Of a stretch of 64,000 nt of DNA, positions 58,258 through 64,000 are shown in pieces. The translations under genes and the position numbers were made by a program. Position 1 is the first letter of the stretch; each line of letters starts with the position of its first letter. Source of the stretch: Nocardioides aquaticus (GTDB lineage Bacteria > Actinomycetota > Actinomycetes > Propionibacteriales > Nocardioidaceae); NCBI RefSeq assembly GCF_018459925.1, contig NZ_CP075371.1, forward strand, positions 1,302,001 through 1,366,000. Direction: 5' to 3'. Below the pieces are notes generated by a model. That model saw only the letters and a list, made by a program, of their open reading frames with translations, was not told the origin of the DNA and made no database searches.

Positions 58258-59067
58258 GTGCGCATCGTCAGATTCACCACGGGCGGCGAGCCCTCCTACG
58301 GCGTCCTCACCGGCGAGCTCGACGAGTTCGGGCAGCCGGAGGAGGACGCGGTCGTGGTCGGCCTCGCCGGGGACCCGCTCTACGTCGGGATCAAGCTCCT
58401 CGACACCGAGCACCGCCTGGAGGACGTACGCCTGCTGGCGCCGGTCCTGCCGCGGAGCAAGGTGGTCGGGATCGGGCGCAACTACGCCGCCCACGCCGCC
58501 GAGCTTGGCCACGACCTGCCGACCGAGCCGCTGATGTTCCTCAAGCCGAACACCTCCGTGGTCGGCCCCGGCGACCCCGTCTACTACCCGCGCCAGACCA
58601 GCGACCTGCACTACGAGGGCGAGCTGGCGGTCGTGATCGGGCGGATCTGCCGCGACATCCCCGCCGAGCAGGCCACCGACGTGATCCACGGCTACACGAT
58701 CGCCAACGACGTCACCGCCCGCGACCTCCAGCGCAGCGACGGCCAGTGGGCCCGGGCCAAGGGCATGGACTCCTTCTGCCCGCTCGGTCCCTGGGTCGAG
58801 ACCGACCTCGACCCCGCCGTCTTCACCGAGGGGCTGAGGGTCCAGACGCACCTGAACGGCGACCTGAAGCAGGACGGCACGACGGCCGACATGATCTTCG
58901 ACGTGCCGGCGCTCGTCGCGCACGTCTCCGCGGCGATGACGCTGCTGCCCGGTGACGTCATCCTCACCGGCACCCCCGAGGGCGTCGGCCCGATGGAGGT
59001 CGGTGACGAGGTCGAGGTCTCCATCGAGGGCCTCGGCACCCTGACGAACAAGGTGGTCCGCCGATGA
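58258..59067 (+). CDS. Fumarylacetoacetate hydrolase family protein
   Basis: 269 residues. C-terminal FAH domain with the metal-binding residues in LHYEGELAVVIGR, GYTIANDVTARDLQ and the loop GMDSFCPLGPWVE; MTLLPGDVILTGTPEGVGPM is the family signature. Such enzymes hydrolyse acylpyruvates or decarboxylate oxaloacetate-like compounds with Mg2+. Its stop overlaps the gltX start by 4 nt (ATGA), so gltX depends on its translation. Confidence 0.92.
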   Translation: MRIVRFTTGGEPSYGVLTGELDEFGQPEEDAVVVGLAGDPLYVGIKLLDTEHRLEDVRLLAPVLPRSKVVGIGRNYAAHAAELGHDLPTEPLMFLKPNTSVVGPGDPVYYPRQTSDLHYEGELAVVIGRICRDIPAEQATDVIHGYTIANDVTARDLQRSDGQWARAKGMDSFCPLGPWVETDLDPAVFTEGLRVQTHLNGDLKQDGTTADMIFDVPALVAHVSAAMTLLPGDVILTGTPEGVGPMEVGDEVEVSIEGLGTLTNKVVRR

Positions 59068-60590
59068 GCACCCCCAGCACCCCCAGCGCCCCCGACCGGG
59101 TCCTCGGCGACCTCGCCCCGGAGCAGGTACGCGTCCGGTTCCCCCCGTCGCCGACCGGGTTCATCCACGTCGGCAACGTGCGCAGCGCGCTGTTCAACTG
59201 GGCCTTCGCGCGCCACTACGGCGGCACGCTGGTGCTGCGCATCGAGGACACCGACACCGCGCGCAACACCGAGGAGGGCTACGACTCCATCCTCGACTCG
59301 CTGCGCTGGCTCGGTCTGGACTGGGACGAGGGCCCGGAGGTCGGGGGCGACCACGGGCCGTACCGGCAGTCCGAGCGCCGCGAGGTCTACGCCGACGCCG
59401 CGGCCCGCCTCCGCGAGAGCGGCAAGGCCTACGACTGCTTCTGCACCACCGAGGAGGTCGACGCGCGACGCAAGGCCTCCGGCTCCAAGATGCAGGGCTA
59501 CGACGGCTTCTGCCGCGACCTCGGCGCGGACGCCCGCGCCGCCTTCGAGGCCGAGGGGCGCCGGCCCACGCTGCGGCTGCGGATGCCCGACGCCCCGATC
59601 GTCTTCGACGACCTCGTGCGCGGCGAGATCACCTTCCTGCCCGAGAACGTGCCGGACTTCGCGCTGGTGCGCGCCAACGGCGACCCGCTCTACACCCTGG
59701 TCAACCCGCTCGACGACGCGCTGATGGGGATCACCCACGTGCTGCGCGGCGAGGACCTGCTCTCCAGCACCCCTCGCCAGATCGCGCTGCACGAGGCGCT
59801 GGTCGAGCTCGGCCTCGGCAGCGGCGTGCCCCGCTACGGCCACCTGCCGATCGTGATGGGGGAGGGCAACAAGCGGCTCTCCAAGCGTGACGCCGGCTCC
59901 GGGCTCACCGAGTACCTCGACCGCGGCTTCCTGCCGGCCGGGGTGCTCAACTACCTGGCCCTGCTCGGCTGGGGCATCGCCGCGGACCGCGACGTCTTCA
60001 CCATGGAGGAGATGGTCGAGGCCTTCGACATCACCCGGGTGAACCCCAACCCGGCCCGCTTCGACCTCAAGAAGCTCGAGGCGATCAACGCCGCCCACAT
60101 GCGCACGGTCCCGGTGGAGGAGATGACGCACCTGGTGGTGCCGTTCCTGCAGCGTGCCGGGGTCGTCTCCGAGCCGCTGTCGTCTGCCGACGCCCAGCTG
60201 CTCGAGCTGGCGATGCCGCTGGTCGCCGAGCGGATCAACACCCTGTCCGACGCCGTGGCGATGCTCGACTTCCTGTTCGTCGACGAGGCCGACTTCGTCC
60301 TGGACGAGAAGGACGCCGCCAAGCTCCTCGACGAGACGGGCACCGAGGTCGTGCAGGCCTCCCACGACGCCCTCGCCGCGCTGGACGAGTGGTCGACGGC
60401 GGCCATCCAGGACGCGCTGCAGCGCACCCTGGTCGAGGAGCGGGGGCTCAAGCCGCGGGTCGCCTTCGGGCCGGTCCGCGTCGCCGTCACGGGCCGTCGG
60501 GTCTCCCCGCCGCTCTTCGAGAGCCTCGAGCTCCTCGGCCGCGAGCGCGGGCTCGGCCGGCTGCGGGCGGCGGCCGACCGGACCACCTGA
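59064..60590 (+). CDS. gltX: Glutamyl-tRNA synthetase
   Basis: 508 residues, class I synthetase. HIGH-type motif in VRFPPSPTGFIHVGNVRSAL, the Glu-binding IEDTDTARNTEEGYDSI, and the KMSKR-type loop NKRLSKRDAG. C-terminal anticodon-binding helical domains from ~residue 330. In actinobacteria the enzyme is usually non-discriminating and also charges tRNA-Gln with Glu for later amidation. Fits with tRNA-Gln and tRNA-Glu genes 1.3-1.5 kb downstream. Coupled to the FAH gene. Confidence 0.97.
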   Translation: MSTPSTPSAPDRVLGDLAPEQVRVRFPPSPTGFIHVGNVRSALFNWAFARHYGGTLVLRIEDTDTARNTEEGYDSILDSLRWLGLDWDEGPEVGGDHGPYRQSERREVYADAAARLRESGKAYDCFCTTEEVDARRKASGSKMQGYDGFCRDLGADARAAFEAEGRRPTLRLRMPDAPIVFDDLVRGEITFLPENVPDFALVRANGDPLYTLVNPLDDALMGITHVLRGEDLLSSTPRQIALHEALVELGLGSGVPRYGHLPIVMGEGNKRLSKRDAGSGLTEYLDRGFLPAGVLNYLALLGWGIAADRDVFTMEEMVEAFDITRVNPNPARFDLKKLEAINAAHMRTVPVEEMTHLVVPFLQRAGVVSEPLSSADAQLLELAMPLVAERINTLSDAVAMLDFLFVDEADFVLDEKDAAKLLDETGTEVVQASHDALAALDEWSTAAIQDALQRTLVEERGLKPRVAFGPVRVAVTGRRVSPPLFESLELLGRERGLGRLRAAADRTT

Positions 60591-60634
60591 ACCGGTCCGA
60601 CAACGGGTCACCGGCGGCCTGGGATGCTGGGGCC

Positions 60635-61810
60635 ATGAGCTCGACCCCGCCTCCGCCCGGGCCCCCGACCGGCCCCCCGCCCCACCCGTACGCCTACGGC
60701 ACCGACCCCCAGGCGCCCCCGGGCCCGTACGCCGCCCCGTACGCCGCCCCCAACCCGTACGGCGGGCGGCCGATGGGTGCGCCCGCAGCCCCGGAGCAGC
60801 GGCCCAGCGAGGTGCCCTACCACCGGATCCACCGGATCGGTGCCTACGGTCGGCACGGCTGGTGGCGCGCCCTGGTCGGGGTGCTGCTGACCGTGGCCGG
60901 GATGCTGCTGGTGGTCCCCCTGGTCGTCCTGCTCGGCTTCGTGGTGTTCTTCCTGCTCACCGGAGGCGACGTCGCCGACCGGACGCTGGTCCTGGTGGAC
61001 ACCTCCGACGTCACGCCCCTGGGTCTGGCCTACCTCAACCTCAGCCTGGCCGGCTCGATCCTGGTGGCCTGGTTCGTGACGAGGGTGCTGCACGGGCTGC
61101 GACCGGGCTGGCTCAGCTCGGTGCGCCCACGGATCCGCTGGGGCTGGTTCGCGGTCAGCCTGGGCCTGTCGGTGGTCGCCCTGGTGGCCACGCTGGTGGT
61201 CTCCGCGCTGCTGCCGGCGCAGGCCGACGGGGCGACGGTCTCGACCGACCTCAACTCCTTCACCACGACCACCCGCGACTTCCTGCTCGTGGTGCTGCTG
61301 CTGACCCCGTTGCAGGCCGCGGGGGAGGAGTACGTGTTCCGCGGCTACCTCACCCAGGCGCTCGGCGGTGTCTTCGCGAACCCGAAGGTGGCGGTCGTCG
61401 TGGCGGTGCTGGTGCCGTCGCTGCTCTTCGCGCTGGCGCACGGCGCCCAGGACGCGCCGATCTTCTTCGACCGGTTCGCCTTCGGACTGGTCGCGGGTGT
61501 GCTGACCATCGCCACCGGCGGCCTCGAGGCCGCGATCGCGATGCACGTGCTGAACAACTTCCTGGCCTTCGGCCTGGCGCTGTCCTTCGGCGACATGAGC
61601 TCCGCGCTCAACCCGACCGGCGGCACCTGGTGGAGCATCCCCGTCACCCTGACGCAGTCGGTCACCTACACGGCACTGGCGATCTGGGTCGCGCGGGCCA
61701 CCGGCGTGGCCACCCGTACGGCCCCCGGGGCGCCGTTCGCGCGGACCGGCGGGGCGCCCCAGGACGCCGACCGGGGGCCCGTTTTTGAGGGGACCGGACC
61801 CCGCGTGTAA
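60635..61810 (+). CDS. CPBP family intramembrane metalloprotease
   Basis: 391 residues. The first ~70 residues are Pro/Gly/Tyr-rich and disordered. About eight membrane helices follow, with the Abi/CPBP motifs EEYVFRGYLTQ (Glu-Glu and Arg), SLLFALAHGAQD (His) and AMHVLNNFLAFGL (His, Asn). These membrane proteases process prenylated or other membrane substrates; in bacteria some give immunity to bacteriocins. GATGCT is 6 nt before the ATG. Confidence 0.87.
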   Translation: MSSTPPPPGPPTGPPPHPYAYGTDPQAPPGPYAAPYAAPNPYGGRPMGAPAAPEQRPSEVPYHRIHRIGAYGRHGWWRALVGVLLTVAGMLLVVPLVVLLGFVVFFLLTGGDVADRTLVLVDTSDVTPLGLAYLNLSLAGSILVAWFVTRVLHGLRPGWLSSVRPRIRWGWFAVSLGLSVVALVATLVVSALLPAQADGATVSTDLNSFTTTTRDFLLVVLLLTPLQAAGEEYVFRGYLTQALGGVFANPKVAVVVAVLVPSLLFALAHGAQDAPIFFDRFAFGLVAGVLTIATGGLEAAIAMHVLNNFLAFGLALSFGDMSSALNPTGGTWWSIPVTLTQSVTYTALAIWVARATGVATRTAPGAPFARTGGAPQDADRGPVFEGTGPRV

Positions 61811-61876
61811 GGTTCCCGACGGCTCGCAAGGCCGGGGTTGACCGCAAGGTCGGACCACGACGGGCTTGCGTTCCGG

Positions 61877-61948
61877 TGGGGTATGGTGTAATTGGCAGCA
61901 CGACTGATTCTGGTTCAGTTAGTCTTGGTTCGAGTCCAGGTACCCCAG
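61877..61948 (+). tRNA. tRNA-Gln (anticodon CTG)
   Basis: 72 nt. Acceptor TGGGGTA/TACCCCA with discriminator G, anticodon arm ACTGA-TTCTGGT-TCAGT giving CTG, T-arm GGTTCGAGTCC. CCA is not encoded. Confidence 0.95.
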
Positions 61949-62063
61949 CGAGATCCACAGCGTCGCCCCAGGTGAGACCCGGTTTTGTTCCAACGGGCGG
62001 GGTTCGCTAAAGTTCTCTCGGTCGTCCAAGCCAGGCCGGCCAGGCACCACATCAGCATGTCAG

Positions 62064-62136
62064 GCCCCCGTTGTGTAGCGGCCTAGCACGCCGCCCTCTC
62101 ACGGCGGTAGCGCCGGTTCGAATCCGGTCGGGGGTA
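62064..62136 (+). tRNA. tRNA-Glu (anticodon CTC)
   Basis: 73 nt. Acceptor GCCCCCG/CGGGGGT with discriminator A, anticodon arm CCGCC-CTCTCAC-GGCGG giving CTC, T-arm CCGGTTCGAATCCGG. CCA not encoded. Confidence 0.95.
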
Positions 62137-62144
62137 CAGCAGAG

Positions 62145-62179
62145 GAAGGGGCCCGGGTCACAGCGACCCGGGCCCCTTC
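62145..62179 (+). terminator. Terminator after tRNA-Glu
   Basis: Perfect 15-bp stem: GAAGGGGCCCGGGTC (62145-62159), loop of 5, GACCCGGGCCCCTTC (62165-62179). Symmetric, so it may also stop the convergent lipoprotein gene. Confidence 0.82.
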
Positions 62180-62194
62180 GTCGTCCCTGGTGGG

Positions 62195-62551
62195 TTACTC
62201 GGTGTCGTAGGGGCAGTCGGCCTTGAACTGCTCCCACTCGGGCGACGTCGTGGCGTCCTCACCCTCGCCGAGGTAGCTGGCCGGCTTGCCCTCGAACCCG
62301 TAGACGGGGCCCACGGCGAGCAGCTTGTGACCGTCGCAGCTGGTGGACTCGTTGACCGAGACGCCCTCGCCCTCGCACCCGTTCAGGGACAGCTCCTCGT
62401 CGATCACCTCGCCGTTCGCGTAGTCCGAGCACGGCGGGGGGCCGGTGTACTCGCCCTCCTGGGCGGCGGGCGCGTCGTCGGAGCACCCTCCGAGAGCCAT
62501 GGCCAGCACCGAGACACCGGCCGCAGCGGTCAACCTGATCCGAGTATTCAT
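62195..62551 (-). CDS. Small lipoprotein, function unknown
   Basis: 118 residues. Signal peptide with lipobox LGGC, then a short acidic domain with four further Cys (PPCSDYANG, LNGCEGEGV, STSCDGHKLL, ADCPYD) that could form two disulfides. No family recognised. ATG start; ends 15 nt from the tRNA-Glu terminator. Confidence 0.75.
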   Translation of the reverse strand: MNTRIRLTAAAGVSVLAMALGGCSDDAPAAQEGEYTGPPPCSDYANGEVIDEELSLNGCEGEGVSVNESTSCDGHKLLAVGPVYGFEGKPASYLGEGEDATTSPEWEQFKADCPYDTE

Positions 62552-62696
62552 GCGGCGGAAGGTAGCAGCCGTGGCCGGCTCGTCGCGGTCGATTCCGCTC
62601 TCGTGGGGCCTGCGCTCGACGGCTGACCGGCTGCGCGCGCCGGTGCTGCGTGGTTACATGTGCCCGCCGGACGGGGGACGAGGGCTTGGGGTGCAC

Positions 62697-63017
62697 ATGG
62701 CGGAGCAGCAGCAGACGGCACTGCAGCGGTGGGGATCACAGAAGCGTCCGTGGTGGTTCTGGGTGCTGCTGGTCGTGGTGGTCGTGCCGCTGATCGGCCT
62801 CGGGCTCCTCTCGCTGCTGCAGATGGGCCAGAGTCCCGAGGATCTCCGGATCGAGCTCGACGCCCGCTACGTCGAGGAGATCGACATCGAGACCACCCCG
62901 GACGGATCCGGGGGTTACCGCGACGTCGTCGTGATCGATGGGGAGTCGCGCTACGACTGCTCGGAGAAGGACGGCTTCGTGACCTGCGACGACGAACCCC
63001 GGCCTACCGAGCAGTAG
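62697..63017 (+). CDS. Small membrane-anchored protein, function unknown
   Basis: 106 residues. A short polar N-terminus (AEQQQTALQRWGSQKRPWW), one strong membrane helix (FWVLLVVVVVPLIGLGLLSLL), then a ~60-residue domain with a Cys pair (RYDCSEKDGFVTC). Probably anchored with the C-terminal domain outside. An earlier in-frame ATG at 62658 is possible; I favour 62697 because GGGACGAGGG lies upstream at usable distance. Confidence 0.65.
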   Translation: MAEQQQTALQRWGSQKRPWWFWVLLVVVVVPLIGLGLLSLLQMGQSPEDLRIELDARYVEEIDIETTPDGSGGYRDVVVIDGESRYDCSEKDGFVTCDDEPRPTEQ

Positions 63018-63075
63018 GGTCGGTCGGCCGACGGCCCCTCAGCCGCGGCAGCCCGTGTGCGGCCCGCCGGACCCG

Positions 63076-63795
63076 TCAGACGCTCGAGCTGTCACCGCCC
63101 TCGCGACGGTCGCGCACCGCCCTGACGGCCATGACGACGGCCCGCACGTCGTCACCGATGCTCTCGAGCAGCTCGTCGCGCCGACGGTCGGCCTCCCTGA
63201 CCCGGCCCCTCGGCACGAACAGCGAGCACGGGATGCCGACGTGGAGGGCCACGACCAGCAGCGCGGTCCGCTCGTCCGGCACCGCCTCGCCCAGCAGCGC
63301 GCTGCGGATCCTGGCCACGACCTCCTCGCGGCCCGCGGTGGCGGTGGGGAGGAGGCGACGCCTGGGCAGGACGCCGAGCACCCGGTGCGTCTCGTCGACG
63401 AGCAGGCCCTGCCCGACCAGCTGCTCGATCAACCGCTCGTCGCTCGGCATGACCGACACGTAGCGGGCGAGCCTCTTCCCGAACCCGGCGGCTTCGAGGC
63501 TCTGCAGGGCCTCGTCGAGGACCGGGTCGCCGAGCGGGGTGGAGTCGCGGAGGGTGTAGCGGAGGGCCTTGCCGGTGCCGGAGACCGTGAACCTCCCCTC
63601 GTGGGCCAGCTCCAGCAGGACCGCGGCGGCGACCACGTACCTGGCGTTGCTGTTCCAGCGCCTGCCGGTGGCCGGGTTGATCGCCGCCAGCAGCGCCTGC
63701 CTGGCCAGAGGGGCCACGGTCCGGTCCAGGGGCGGGGAGTGGGCTGTGGTGGGCCTGTTCGTGGAGCCGAGAGCCCTGCGAAGTCGTGTCAGCAC
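63076..63795 (-). CDS. GPP34 family phosphoprotein
   Basis: About 239 residues, mostly helical. GPP34 landmarks: ARYVVAAAVLLELAHEGRFTV with the core LxELxxxGR, LDEALQSLE, LVGQGLLVDETHRVLGVLPRRRLLP and LGEAVPDERTALLVVALHVG. Eukaryotic homologues (GOLPH3) bind phosphoinositides; in actinobacteria the role is unknown, often in tandem copies. The GTG at 63795 has AGGGAG ~10 nt upstream; a longer TTG start at 63831 is possible. Confidence 0.82.
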   Translation of the reverse strand: MLTRLRRALGSTNRPTTAHSPPLDRTVAPLARQALLAAINPATGRRWNSNARYVVAAAVLLELAHEGRFTVSGTGKALRYTLRDSTPLGDPVLDEALQSLEAAGFGKRLARYVSVMPSDERLIEQLVGQGLLVDETHRVLGVLPRRRLLPTATAGREEVVARIRSALLGEAVPDERTALLVVALHVGIPCSLFVPRGRVREADRRRDELLESIGDDVRAVVMAVRAVRDRREGGDSSSV

Positions 63796-63878
63796 CGGTG
63801 AGCCACTCCCTGATCTCGTTGACGTCCGCAAGGGCGGAGGTACCTGCGCCGACCCGGTCTCGGGGCCGGCCGCCCGCT

Positions 63879-64000
63879 AGACCCCGGAGCTGTCGCCGCC
63901 ACCGCTGTCGGTCCTGTCGCGTGCCGCCCTGACCCCCAGGATGAGCGCGCGGTCGGCGTCCCCGAGGCCGGCGAGGATCTCGTCGGCGCGTCGGTAGGCC
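63879..64000 (-). CDS. Second GPP34 family protein (C-terminal part)
   Basis: The frame is open from the window edge to a TAG at 63881-63879. Its last ~40 residues (ADEILAGLGDADRALILGVR, ending DSSGV) match the end of the neighbouring GPP34 protein (RDELLESIGDDVRAVVMAVR, ending DSSSV), so these are tandem paralogues in the same direction. Confidence 0.72.

Overview
The window is one contiguous stretch of a high-GC actinobacterial chromosome. Codon use, leaderless-type promoters, an IdeR-type iron box, a DUF222/HNH (13E12-type) gene and branched-chain amino acid leader peptides fit a member of the Nocardioidaceae (Nocardioides-like). The genus is an inference from style, not from a database search.

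Layout. 1-10256: a cut-off dienelactone hydrolase, a lipoprotein sugar dehydrogenase and alpha/beta hydrolase pair, an EamA exporter, a BNR-repeat protein, a tightly overlapping chain (beta-phosphoglucomutase, GH65 glycosidase/phosphorylase, sulfotransferase) and cobS. 10331-20541: ilvD (with an apparent 1-nt frameshift), an SDR, kynU, a VOC protein, a pterin dehydratase-VOC fusion (also frameshifted), a photolyase-like flavoprotein whose two domains are in reversed order, and an attenuated ilvB-ilvN-ilvC operon. 20557-28217: a DsbA-type protein, the IdeR-boxed efeUOB iron importer, a sulfatase and an ABC-F ATPase. 28453-36450: MocR/YczE divergent pair, methyltransferase, DMT exporter, leader peptide, a 41-codon small ORF, leuB, ilvE, YjbR-like and FkbM genes. 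36579-42272: a Ser/Thr kinase, leader peptide plus attenuator, cimA, a TRIC channel and a divergent TetR/FMN-reductase pair. 42309-43549: an IS30-family element. 43639-50262: membrane protein, amidase, GNAT, histidine phosphatase, bioYMN with its divergent TetR regulator (BioQ-like), pentapeptide protein. 50273-55567: a three-gene hydroxamate siderophore operon under an IdeR box. 55673-57184: a DUF222/HNH gene between 34-bp inverted repeats. 57345-64000: glycosylase-like gene, FAH hydrolase, gltX, a CPBP protease, tRNA-Gln, tRNA-Glu and small cell-envelope and GPP34 genes.

How it works together. Three branched-chain amino acid loci (ilvBNC, leuB-ilvE, cimA) each follow a short leader peptide rich in Leu/Val/Ile codons; the ilvB and cimA leaders end in clear attenuators, and the leuB and cimA leaders share an upstream sequence block. 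cimA, leuB, ilvBNC, ilvD and ilvE together supply most of a citramalate route to isoleucine. The iron importer and the siderophore operon, 30 kb apart, carry near-identical IdeR boxes. A 22-bp tandem repeat occurs at six places, always at the 3' end of a gene and always in the sense orientation of that gene; one array is split by the IS30 element, whose removal with one 3-bp duplication restores an exact unit. Many genes start exactly 6 nt after a -10-like hexamer, which implies leaderless mRNAs and was used to choose starts.
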